NCBI RefSeq assembly: GCF_002870965.1
Contig: NZ_PHSO01000005.1
Coordinates: 310,001-374,000 of the forward strand
DNA length: 64,000 nt
Source: Tsuneonella flava
GTDB lineage: Bacteria > Pseudomonadota > Alphaproteobacteria > Sphingomonadales > Sphingomonadaceae
Direction of reading: 5' to 3'
Part shown: one piece after another, positions 46,943 to 54,577 of the stretch
How the letters are laid out: each line of letters begins with the position of its first letter
Position numbering within the stretch: position 1 is the stretch's first letter
The notes under the pieces: generated by a model
What the model saw: the letters and a program-made list of their open reading frames with translations, nothing else
Told to the model about the DNA's origin: nothing
The model's database searches: none
Position numbers and translations under genes: made by a program

Positions 46943-47098
46943 ATGCGCCTGTTCAAGTCCGACCTCTATCGCAATTTCGCCATCGGTTTCGCGATCGGCG
47001 CTGTGATCGTGGCGGTGAATGCAGGTGCGGACCCGTGGACCAATGCCGTGCCGCAAGCTCATGCAGAGCCGGTTGCGGTGACTGCCGCGGCGGAGTGA
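46943..47098 (+). CDS. Small single-pass membrane protein, 51 aa
   Basis: The ATG at 46943 opens a 51-residue frame starting [17 protein letters not shown] hydrophobic segment (about 12-28, [17 protein letters not shown]) follows a basic N-terminus, so a single inner-membrane helix with an alanine-rich C-terminus is predicted. Its TGA overlaps the GTG of the MsrA reading frame by four bases (GTGA), which implies translational coupling. The function is not known to me. The alanine-rich end could alternatively be a signal-peptide cleavage region (VPQAHAEP). Confidence 0.65.
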   Translation: MRLFKSDLYRNFAIGFAIGAVIVAVNAGADPWTNAVPQAHAEPVAVTAAAE

Positions 47099-47772
47099 TC
47101 CGGCCTGCGCTTCTCGCAGTAATCGCCAGCTTTGCGCTGACATCGTGTCAGCAACCTGCCGTCGCCGGAGAAGCGACTTTCGATGCCCCCGCCGCTCAGC
47201 GGATTGCCAGTGAAAAGCCGGGCCTGAAAACCGCGGTGTTCGTCGGCGGCTGCTTCTGGGGTGTGGAGGCGGTTTTCAGCCATATGAAAGGTGTGACCAG
47301 CGCTGTCTCCGGCTATCACGGGGGCAGCAGGGCCAATGCCACTTATGCGCGCGTGACCCGCGGCAACACCGGCCATGCCGAAGCGGTGCGGGTAACGTAC
47401 GATCCATCCCGTGTGCGCTACGATCAATTGCTGCGGGTGTTCTTTTCCGTGGTGGCCGACCCGACGCTGAAAAACCGGCAAGGCCCTGATTCGGGCACTC
47501 AGTACCGCGCTGCGCTGGTGCCGCTGAATGCCGAATAGCGGGCGGTTGCCGCCGCCTATCTCAAGCAGATGGGTGCATCGGGCGTATGGAAACGGCCCAT
47601 CGTTGCGCGGATCGAAGGGTACAAGGCGTTTTACCCGGCGGAGACATATCATCAGGATTTCGCGCTGCGGAACCCCGACAACGGATATATCCGCGCGTGG
47701 GACGCCCCCAAGGTCGCGGCGTTGAAGGCGCAGTATCCCGCGCTCTACAAGGCGGGCTTCACCCGTAACTGA
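47095..47772 (+). pseudogene. msrA: msrA, peptide methionine sulfoxide reductase, interrupted by an in-frame TAG
   Basis: The frame starts at GTG 47095 with a lipoprotein signal (LTSC, C18). The active site [11 protein letters not shown] carries the catalytic C53, followed by TGHAEAV and YRAALVPLN. At 47536-47538 a TAG stops the frame after 147 residues, where relatives continue with Gln (LNAEQRAVAAAYL-type). The same frame then stays open to the stop at 47770-47772 and encodes the rest of MsrA (FYPAETYHQDF and the family C-terminus). A single CAG-to-TAG change therefore explains the break. The truncated product keeps the catalytic Cys but lacks the YHQDF substrate loop, so it is probably inactive unless the codon is read through. 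Confidence 0.85.
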
Positions 47773-47839
47773 CTGGTGTGTCGTGGGGACCGTGCGCCAC
47801 TATCTGGCGCTCCGGCCCGTAGCGCACTAGATAGGTTTC

Positions 47840-48316
47840 ATGGCAGGCCATAAACACCATTCGCACGAAGAACACAGCGGCACCGATCTGGTCGATGCCG
47901 CGCGCGATGCACTGGTCGCATCGGGGGAACAGTGGACCGACTTGCGCGCCGAGGTGTTCGGCGAACTGGCGAATTATGCCTCGCCCGCGTCGGCCTACGA
48001 CATTGCCGATGGCGTGTCGGCCCGGCGGGGCAAGCGAATCGCGCCCAATTCGGTCTATCGCATTCTCGACCTGTTCGTGGCCCGCAATCTGGCCATGCGG
48101 GTGGAAAGCAGCAACGCCTACCTCGCCAATCCGCACCCCGGTTGCCTGCACGACTGCATCTTTCTGGTCTGCGATGAATGCGGGGAGGCGACCCATATCG
48201 ACGACGATGCCGTCAGCCGCACTGTTCGCGCGCTGGCCGAAGCGGCGAATTTTCTGCCCGATCGCCCGGTGATCGAAATCCGCGGTCTGTGCGCGGCGTG
48301 TCGGCCCAAGGGGTAA
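47840..48316 (+). CDS. Fur family metalloregulator, Zur-like
   Basis: The protein has 158 residues. A His-rich start (GHKHHSHEEH) is followed by the winged-helix domain (about 18-90, DLRAEVFGEL, PNSVYRILDLFVARNLA) and the dimerisation domain with the structural zinc cysteines in CDECGEA and CAACRP. The closing pair of CxxC motifs and the His-rich N-terminus are Zur-like rather than Fur-like. It probably represses zinc-uptake genes when zinc is bound. No Zur target is recognised in the window. The start lacks a strong RBS. Confidence 0.85.
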   Translation: MAGHKHHSHEEHSGTDLVDAARDALVASGEQWTDLRAEVFGELANYASPASAYDIADGVSARRGKRIAPNSVYRILDLFVARNLAMRVESSNAYLANPHPGCLHDCIFLVCDECGEATHIDDDAVSRTVRALAEAANFLPDRPVIEIRGLCAACRPKG

Positions 48317-48362
48317 GGCGCGCGGGTTTTCTGTAAGCTGGACTCTGCCTCCTCCCTCCCCT

Positions 48363-48484
48363 CGTCATTGCGAGGAGCCGCAGGCGACGTGGCAATCCAT
48401 GGCTGGAACCTCTCCGCCCATCACATCGGTTGCGACGGGCGGAAACGTCAGGCGATGGATTGCTTCACTCCATTCGCAATGACG
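48363..48484 (+). repeat. Intergenic repeat family A, full copy
   Basis: A 122-bp element begins CGTCATTGCGAGGAGCCG and ends TTCGCAATGACG. The terminal 11 bases are inverted repeats, and GCAATCCAT/ATGGATTGC form a second inverted pair inside, so the transcript or single strand can fold into a two-arm structure. It is in the gap after the Zur-like gene. Confidence 0.88.
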
Positions 48485-48512
48485 AGTGGGAGAGGTATGG
48501 CCACCCCCAAAC

Positions 48513-48550
48513 CATCACCCCGGACCCGATCCGGGGCCCGGCTTCTTCCG
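48513..48550 (+). repeat. Intergenic repeat family B, left-half copy
   Basis: The sequence begins CATCACCCCGGACCCGATCC and matches the left 38 bp of the full family B copy at 54192. The right half is absent. It adjoins the family A copy at 48363 and ends just before the acetyltransferase stop. Confidence 0.7.
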
Positions 48551-48567
48551 CTTCCCCGCACCAAATC

Positions 48568-49086
48568 TCAGAGCGGCTTGCCCATGCGGATCAGCGGGAC
48601 GCGGTCCTCCACTCGCTCGATCGGTTCGTAACCCGCCACGCGGTACAGTGGTTCGCCCGATAGTGTGGCCATCAGTTCCACCCGCGTGAAACCGGCGCGG
48701 CGCGCTTCGTCTTCGCATTGGGACAACACCGCCTTGCCTACACCGCGGCGGGCGAAAGCCGGGTCGGTGTACATTGCCCGGATGCGCGCCGCTTCGCTGG
48801 CGGGATCGAGCAGGCGCGGTTCGCGCAGATGGGTGCTGTGGTCGCCGCCATAGAGCGTGGCGCGTTTGCTCCACCCGCCGCATCCGGCGATTGCGCCGTC
48901 GAGTTCCGCGATCCAGTACGTGCGGTCTTTCACCAGTTGCCGGTCCAGCCCCATGACCTGCCGACTTGCTTCGATCTGCGCGGGATCGAGAAAGCCCTGC
49001 TGCAAATGGGTGATTGCGCGATCCATCAGGGCGTCGAGTGCGGGCAGGTCGCTTTCGGTCGCGACACGCATTACGGGAGTGTTCAT
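48568..49086 (-). CDS. GNAT family N-acetyltransferase
   Basis: The protein has 172 residues. The acetyl-CoA-binding motif A is in ARRGVGKAVL (about 111-122), preceded by the strand AARIRAMYTDPAF and followed by EDEARRAGFTRVELMATLSG, a standard GNAT fold. The substrate (amine, amino acid or protein) is not predictable. The gene is divergent from dxs, sharing a 65-bp promoter region. The ATG is at 49086. Confidence 0.88.
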   Translation of the reverse strand: MNTPVMRVATESDLPALDALMDRAITHLQQGFLDPAQIEASRQVMGLDRQLVKDRTYWIAELDGAIAGCGGWSKRATLYGGDHSTHLREPRLLDPASEAARIRAMYTDPAFARRGVGKAVLSQCEDEARRAGFTRVELMATLSGEPLYRVAGYEPIERVEDRVPLIRMGKPL

Positions 49087-49151
49087 TCGCGCCGCATAAC
49101 ATTCAACCTATGCGAATCGACACGGATTTATTGTTCGGCTAAGCGCAACAA

Positions 49152-51074
49152 ATGGTTGAACGCCCTGAAACCCCGCTTCTCGATACTGTCGCTACGCCAG
49201 AAGACCTCCGCAAGCTCAAGCCTGAGCAGTTGCGCCAGTTAGCGGACGAGCTGCGCTCCGAGATGATCAGCACTGTCGGCAGTACCGGCGGCCACCTGGG
49301 TTCGGGGCTGGGCGTGGTCGAACTGACCACTGCGATCCATTACGTGTTTAATACCCCGGCCGACCGGCTGATCTGGGATGTCGGCCATCAGGCCTATCCC
49401 CACAAGATCCTTACCGGGCGGCGCGACCGTATCCGCACATTGCGGCAGGGCGGCGGGCTGAGCGGGTTTACCAAGCGCAGCGAAAGCGAATACGATCCCT
49501 TCGGCGCCGCCCATTCGAGCACTTCGATCAGCGCGGCGCTGGGCTTTGCCGTGGCCAACAAGCTGAAGGATGCACCGGGCAAGGCAATCGCTGTGATCGG
49601 TGACGGCGCGATGAGCGCGGGCATGGCATACGAGGCGATGAACAACGCCGAACAGGCGGGCAACCGGCTGGTGGTGATCCTGAACGACAACGATATGTCG
49701 ATCGCGCCCCCGGTGGGCGGGCTGTCGGCCTATCTCGCGCGGATGGTGTCGAGCAGCGAATATCTCGGCCTGCGTAGCCTTGCCTCCAAATTTGCGCGCA
49801 AGCTCAGCCGCCGGGTCCACTCGGGGCTGGAAAAGGCGGAAGAATACGCGCGCGGCATGGCCACCGGCGGGACTTTGTTCGAAGAACTGGGGTTCTACTA
49901 TGTCGGCCCGATCGACGGGCATAATCTCGACCACCTGATTCCCGTGCTGGAAAACGTGCGCGACAGCGAACAGGGGCCGATCCTTGTCCATGTCGTGACG
50001 CAGAAGGGCAAGGGCTATGCCCCGGCCGAAAACAGCGCCGACAAATATCACGGCGTGGCCAAGTTCGATGTCGTCACCGGCGAGCAGAAGAAAAGCGCAG
50101 GCGGCCCGCCCAATTATCAGAACGTGTTCGGTGAAACGCTCGGCAAACTGGCGGACAGCGATCCGCGCATCTGCGCTATCACCGCCGCGATGCCCAGCGG
50201 CACCGGAGTGGACAAATTCGCCAAGGCACACCCCGACCGCGCATTCGATGTCGGCATTGCCGAACAACATGCGGTGACATTCGCTGCCGGGCTGGCCGCA
50301 CAGGGGATGCGCCCGTTCTGCGCGATCTACTCGACATTCCTGCAGCGTGCATTCGATCAGGTGGTGCACGATGTCTGCATCCAGAACCTGCCGGTGCGCT
50401 TTGCTATCGACCGTGCCGGGCTGGTCGGGGCGGACGGGGCGACCCATGCGGGCAGCTTCGACATTACGTATCTGGCGACACTGCCCAATATGGTCGTGAT
50501 GGCGGCAGCCGACGAAGCCGAGCTGGTCCACATGACCTACACTGCGGCGCAGCACGACAGCGGGCCGATCGCCTTCCGCTATCCGCGCGGCGCGGGCACA
50601 GGCGTGGCTCTGCCGGAGAAGCCCGAACTGCTCGAAATCGGCAAAGGGCGCTTGGTGCGCGAAGGCAGCAAGATCGCTCTGCTCAGCCTGGGCACGCGCC
50701 TGGCCGAAGCGCTGAAGGCCGCCGATGTGCTGGAGGCGAAGGGGCTGTCGACCACTGTGGCGGACCTGCGTTTTGCCAAACCGCTCGACACCGCGCTGAT
50801 CGATAAACTGATGCGGACGCACGAAGTGGTCGTGACGGTGGAAGAAGGCGCTATCGGCGGCCTCGGCGCACACGTGCTGACTCATGCCAGCGACGAAGGG
50901 CTGACCGACAGCGGCCCGAAAATCCGCACGATGCGCCTGCCCGATCTGTTTCAGGATCACGACGCGCCTGAAAAGCAATACGACGAGGCGGGGCTCAATG
51001 CGCCGCAGATCGTCGATACCGTGCTGAAGGCGCTGCGCCACAACAGCGCAGGCGTGGAAGAAGCGCGGGCGTAA
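49152..51074 (+). CDS. dxs: 1-deoxy-D-xylulose-5-phosphate synthase
   Basis: The protein has 640 residues, the normal Dxs length. The N-terminal TPP domain has [30 protein letters not shown] and [13 protein letters not shown]; the pyrimidine-binding domain has [15 protein letters not shown] and [14 protein letters not shown]; the C-terminal transketolase-like domain has [15 protein letters not shown]. It condenses pyruvate and glyceraldehyde-3-phosphate to start the MEP isoprenoid pathway. The ATG has a poor RBS. A 676-bp gene-free region with repeats follows. Confidence 0.97.
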   Translation: MVERPETPLLDTVATPEDLRKLKPEQLRQLADELRSEMISTVGSTGGHLGSGLGVVELTTAIHYVFNTPADRLIWDVGHQAYPHKILTGRRDRIRTLRQGGGLSGFTKRSESEYDPFGAAHSSTSISAALGFAVANKLKDAPGKAIAVIGDGAMSAGMAYEAMNNAEQAGNRLVVILNDNDMSIAPPVGGLSAYLARMVSSSEYLGLRSLASKFARKLSRRVHSGLEKAEEYARGMATGGTLFEELGFYYVGPIDGHNLDHLIPVLENVRDSEQGPILVHVVTQKGKGYAPAENSADKYHGVAKFDVVTGEQKKSAGGPPNYQNVFGETLGKLADSDPRICAITAAMPSGTGVDKFAKAHPDRAFDVGIAEQHAVTFAAGLAAQGMRPFCAIYSTFLQRAFDQVVHDVCIQNLPVRFAIDRAGLVGADGATHAGSFDITYLATLPNMVVMAAADEAELVHMTYTAAQHDSGPIAFRYPRGAGTGVALPEKPELLEIGKGRLVREGSKIALLSLGTRLAEALKAADVLEAKGLSTTVADLRFAKPLDTALIDKLMRTHEVVVTVEEGAIGGLGAHVLTHASDEGLTDSGPKIRTMRLPDLFQDHDAPEKQYDEAGLNAPQIVDTVLKALRHNSAGVEEARA

Positions 51075-51163
51075 GTAGCGGGGGGCGTCGGGCGCGCGCG
51101 TGCGCTCTCGGGTAAGCCCGGCACTCGCCTTATTGGCGGTTCTCACTCATAGCACTCCTCACT

Positions 51164-51282
51164 CGTCATTGCGAACGGAGTGAAGCAATCTATGGTCTGG
51201 CGGTTCTGCCCATCGCAGCGGTTGTGGTGAATGCTAACGGCGGGCCATGGGTTGCCACGTCGCTGCGCTCCTCGCAATGACG
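51164..51282 (-). repeat. Intergenic repeat family A, full copy (inverted orientation)
   Basis: This is the reverse orientation of the family A element: it begins CGTCATTGCGAACGGAGTG and ends GCTCCTCGCAATGACG. It is the first member of an A-B-A array in the gene-free stretch 51075-51750 after dxs. Confidence 0.88.
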
Positions 51283-51329
51283 AGGGCGGGGCGGTAGAGG
51301 CAGGGGCGGACATCGCCAACCATCACCCG

Positions 51330-51419
51330 CGTCACCCCCGGCCCCTGAGCCGGGCTCCAGCTCCCACTTATGCGCGGCACGGAAGAGCAGCGGGGCCCCG
51401 GATCAAGTCCGGGGCGACG
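51330..51419 (-). repeat. Intergenic repeat family B, full copy (inverted orientation)
   Basis: A 90-bp element begins CGTCACCCCCGGCCCCTGAG and ends CCCCGGATCAAGTCCGGGG plus CGACG. The ends form near-perfect inverted repeats. It is the middle of the A-B-A array and is the reverse complement counterpart of the copy at 54192. Confidence 0.85.
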
Positions 51420-51552
51420 GTGTGCAGGGGAGATGGAGGCGCGGGCAGGGTAGGCTGGTGCGGGATGCTGACGGTAGCCTCCAATATCCTGTCACCCCCT
51501 CCGTTCGCCACCCCACCCCCGATTGTCAGCCAAACTCGCAAACTCCTCCACT

Positions 51553-51673
51553 CGTCATTGCGGACGGAGTGAAGCAATTCGTGGCGAGAGGGCGCTGCCC
51601 ACTGCGGCGGTTGTGATGGGCGCAAGCGGCCGCCCATAGATTGCCACGTCGCCAGCGGCTCCTCGCAATGACG
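51553..51673 (-). repeat. Intergenic repeat family A, full copy (inverted orientation)
   Basis: A 121-bp element begins CGTCATTGCGGACGGAGTG and ends GCTCCTCGCAATGACG. It is the third member of the left A-B-A array, next to the 3' end of the metallopeptidase gene. Confidence 0.88.
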
Positions 51674-51750
51674 TGGGGAGGGGCGTGGAATTTCTCTGCC
51701 ACCTCCCCGCCAATCGCACTCGGTGGGCGGCTGCGGCGGGAAAAACCGTG

Positions 51751-52746
51751 CTATCGGGCGAAATCGTTGCCGTAGCCGCTGTCTGACAGGATCGCAGCGG
51801 GATCGGCGGCGTCGATCAGGGTGTCGATGGCTGTGTGCGGGTCTTTCGCCTGTGCGACATAGCTTTGCGCGATCCGCATCCCGACCCAGTATCCCAGCTC
51901 GCTCGGCCATCCTTTGGGCGGGGAGCCGGCATTGCCGAACCAGCGGCCATAGGCGGCCTCCGCTTCGGGAGTGGCGTTTCCATCGGATCCCATCCCGGCC
52001 TGCACTATGGCGGCATCGTGCTGGAAATCGCGCCACACTTGCGCCTCTCGCGCCCGCGCCCATGTGTCGCGCTCAGCATCGGGTATGCGGGCGGTAACGA
52101 CATCGGTGATGTAATCGGCCACCCCTTCCACCAGAGCGGAGGCGAGCAGGGGATTTTTGCGGGCTTCCGCCGATGGCCGGGGCTGAAACGTGTGCACCGT
52201 TTCGTGGGCGAAGAACTGGCGCATCTTGCCGTTGAACGATTCGCGGGTGGGTGACAGGCGGCACAGCACCTCCAGTCCGATCACCTGTATTCCGGTGTCG
52301 GCGGTTCCCCCGCTGTTGCCCGCCCCGATCACTACCGCGATTTGCGGCAGGGGCCGGTCGGGCAGCAGGCCGCGCAGCGCCAGATAGCTGGCGCGCAGTT
52401 CGGCATTGGTATCGGCCACCCACGGCAGGCAGCGTTCGACCGCGTTGCGATAAAGATCGGGGTTCTTCGCGACAGTGGTGGCGAGGTGTTCGGCGTTCCG
52501 GATGCGATATGGGGTGAACACTTCCACACCGCGCCCGCCGTCGCGCAGATAACGTTCCTCGATCTGGTCGGCGGTCGGCTTGCCATCGGTATCGCGCCAC
52601 AGCTGGGCGAAATGCTGCGCCGCGCTGTCATCGACGCGCGCGGTCAGCGGATCGACGGCATCCGTGGTGGGGGCCGGAGGCAGTTCGGTGGGGAGAGCGG
52701 GCTGTGCCGCGATGCTGGCGGCGATCAAGGCAGGAATCAATACCAA
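51751..52746 (-). CDS. Secreted zinc metallopeptidase-like protein (HExxH, DUF2268-like)
   Basis: The protein has 331 residues. The only start that fits is TTG at 52746, with GGAG about 9 bases upstream. A short N-terminal hydrophobic leader (LIPALIAASIAAQP) predicts export. The zinc motif HETVH lies in FFAHETVHTFQ, followed by EGVADYI, a plausible third ligand Glu as in gluzincins. The family resembles predicted Zn-dependent proteases of the DUF2268 group; the substrate is unknown. It lies 33 bp downstream of the PAP2 gene on the same strand, and both are bracketed by the inverted A-B-A repeat cassettes. Confidence 0.7.
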   Translation of the reverse strand: MVLIPALIAASIAAQPALPTELPPAPTTDAVDPLTARVDDSAAQHFAQLWRDTDGKPTADQIEERYLRDGGRGVEVFTPYRIRNAEHLATTVAKNPDLYRNAVERCLPWVADTNAELRASYLALRGLLPDRPLPQIAVVIGAGNSGGTADTGIQVIGLEVLCRLSPTRESFNGKMRQFFAHETVHTFQPRPSAEARKNPLLASALVEGVADYITDVVTARIPDAERDTWARAREAQVWRDFQHDAAIVQAGMGSDGNATPEAEAAYGRWFGNAGSPPKGWPSELGYWVGMRIAQSYVAQAKDPHTAIDTLIDAADPAAILSDSGYGNDFAR

Positions 52747-52779
52747 CGGCCCACTCCATTAAACTGGAGGGTGTGTATG

Positions 52780-53889
52780 CTATGTAACACACCTGCGCGC
52801 AAGTGGATGATTGCGGCGTGTCTTTCCGCGAACGAGGGCGATCATCACCACGCGCCCCGCTGCGACCAGTGCCAGCGCGGCCAGTGCCACCAGAACGCCC
52901 AGAATCATGTCGATCAGATAATGCGTCCCTTCCACCGGGGTCGCCAGCAACATCGCGCCGTTGAGCGCCAGCATAGCCACGCGCACCGGCGGCAAAGACC
53001 GGCCATAAGCGATCATCAGCACCCCGGCGGCGGTGTGGAAACTGGGCGCGGACACCAGCCCGACCAGATGGCCGAGGTCGATCTGGCCAATGGCATGGGC
53101 GCGCAGCAACGGGATCAATGTCGGCTGCCACAGGTCGCTGATCGGCAGGTAAGCCACCGGATCGCGCCACATCAGATAGCCGAGCGGGCCGATAGCGGGG
53201 ATGAAGTAGAACGCGATCAGCGTCATCAGCGCGGCCAGCCATGTCGCGGCGATGAAATCGTGCGCGGTGCGCCGCTTCCCCGCAAGGGCGCAATATCCCA
53301 GCAGAATCGCGGGGGAGAAGTAGATCGTTTCGTAAGCGACGCGCCCGGCGATTTGCAGCCAGCGATGATGGGCCACGGTGCGATACCAAGCCAGCCAGTC
53401 GAACTGCATCGCCAGATCGATCCGGTGCAGCGCGGGATCGGCATAGCCGCTGCTGAGCGCGGCGACGGGATAGCTCGCTACCGCTCCGGTCAGCGAAAAT
53501 GCCATGAACAGCCCATAGTAGGCGGTGCCATCGCGCACCGCCTGCCCCAGTCGGGTGCGCGGGCGCTGACATGCCCAGTGGAACGCGCCCAACGTGCCGA
53601 ATACCAGCACGAATATCAGTGTGCCGGGGGCCAGCGGGGCGATAGACAGGCGGGCGCAGGCCATCAGCGCCGCAGTGGCGAGCACGCTGGCGATCAGCGC
53701 GGCCACGATCCAGCCAGGCGGAATGGAGCGAGCGGAATCGACGGATTCCGCGCGTCCGGGTTTCGGATGCAACACGCTGATCGGCACAGGCAAAGGTTCC
53801 CACGCGATCGCGTGCGACGATCCCGGATCGCCCACGAAAGCCGGCGCCCTATAGCGACCGCCGCGAAGCAGGGCCAGAGGGTGTTGCAA
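52780..53889 (-). CDS. PAP2 family membrane protein, Aur1/Ipt1-like
   Basis: The protein has 369 residues and about eight transmembrane segments. The phosphatase signature is split as in PAP2_3 proteins: an upstream IGPLGYLMW region, SAPSFHTAAGVLMIAYG with the first active-site His, and VEGTHYLIDMILG with the second His and Asp. This C2/C3 arrangement (SFHxA and GTHYxxD) is shared with fungal inositol-phosphorylceramide synthases and bacterial relatives. Sphingomonads make sphingolipids, so a role in modifying ceramide or phospholipid head groups is possible but unproven. A 55-residue polar N-terminus precedes the first helix, so a later start may be used. Confidence 0.8.
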   Translation of the reverse strand: MQHPLALLRGGRYRAPAFVGDPGSSHAIAWEPLPVPISVLHPKPGRAESVDSARSIPPGWIVAALIASVLATAALMACARLSIAPLAPGTLIFVLVFGTLGAFHWACQRPRTRLGQAVRDGTAYYGLFMAFSLTGAVASYPVAALSSGYADPALHRIDLAMQFDWLAWYRTVAHHRWLQIAGRVAYETIYFSPAILLGYCALAGKRRTAHDFIAATWLAALMTLIAFYFIPAIGPLGYLMWRDPVAYLPISDLWQPTLIPLLRAHAIGQIDLGHLVGLVSAPSFHTAAGVLMIAYGRSLPPVRVAMLALNGAMLLATPVEGTHYLIDMILGVLVALAALALVAAGRVVMIALVRGKTRRNHPLARRCVT

Positions 53890-53961
53890 TGATTCGGGCG
53901 GGGGTGACGCGGATGGTGGGGACTATCCCTCAGTCCCTCAAAGCCCTGCCCCCGCCCCTTC

Positions 53962-54081
53962 GTCATTGCGAGGAGTCGTCAGGCGACGTGGCAATCCATG
54001 GGCCGCCCTCTCCCCAGCCACGACCGCCGCGATGGGCGGAACCGTCAGGTCATGGATTGCTTCACTGCGTTCGCAATGACG
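53962..54081 (+). repeat. Intergenic repeat family A, full copy
   Basis: A 120-bp element begins CGTCATTGCGAGGAGTCGTC and ends TTCGCAATGACG. It is the first member of the right A-B-A array in the gene-free stretch 53890-54577. Confidence 0.88.
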
Positions 54082-54191
54082 AGGATCGGGGGAGAATGGC
54101 AGGTGACAGGGCAGTAAGTGAGCCACGTGTCGGAAAGCCCCATTAGCAGCCCGCACCACCCGCCAACGCCAGCGAAAATCCCCCGCACCAC

Positions 54192-54280
54192 CGTCACCCC
54201 GGACTTGATCCGGAGCCCCGCTGTTCTTCCGTGCCGCGCATATGGGGGAGCTGGACCCCGGTTCAGGGGGCGGGGTGACG
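54192..54280 (+). repeat. Intergenic repeat family B, full copy
   Basis: An 89-bp element begins CGTCACCCCGGACTTGATCC and ends GGCGGGGTGACG. The ends are inverted repeats. It is the middle of the right A-B-A array. Confidence 0.85.
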
Positions 54281-54324
54281 CGGGTGGCGGGGGGCGAGCC
54301 TAAGCTATCTCCACCCCCTCCCCT

Positions 54325-54445
54325 CGTCATTGCGAGGAGCCGCAGGCGACGCGGCAATCCACGAACCGCCGCTTGCACCGATCACAACCGCTGCGATGGG
54401 CAGCATCCTCTCGCCCTGGATTGCGTCACTGCGTTCGCAATGACG
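54325..54445 (+). repeat. Intergenic repeat family A, full copy
   Basis: A 121-bp element begins CGTCATTGCGAGGAGCCGC and ends TTCGCAATGACG. It is the third member of the right A-B-A array. The remaining bases to 54577 show nothing else recognisable. Confidence 0.88.
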
Positions 54446-54577
54446 AGGGGAGGAGTTTGCGAGTTTGACAGACGGTCGGGGCCGGTCGGGGCCGGGGTGG
54501 CGGGATTGGAAGCCGCCGTCCTGTGTCCCGCACCAGTCTGCCCTCCCATACAAGCGCCCGCGCCGATATGCGCGCGC

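Noticed and set aside
47536-47568. Frameshift explanation for the msrA break
   Set aside because: The downstream part continues in the same frame; only a single stop codon separates the two halves.
51164-51673. Possible CRISPR array in the clustered repeats after dxs
   Set aside because: Elements are about 90-120 bp, self-complementary, of two families and dispersed singly elsewhere, with no short direct repeats or regular spacers and no cas genes.
51331-54280. Insertion sequence with transposase around the repeat cassettes
   Set aside because: No transposase-like protein is encoded in or near the repeats; the two enclosed genes are a peptidase-like and a PAP2 gene.
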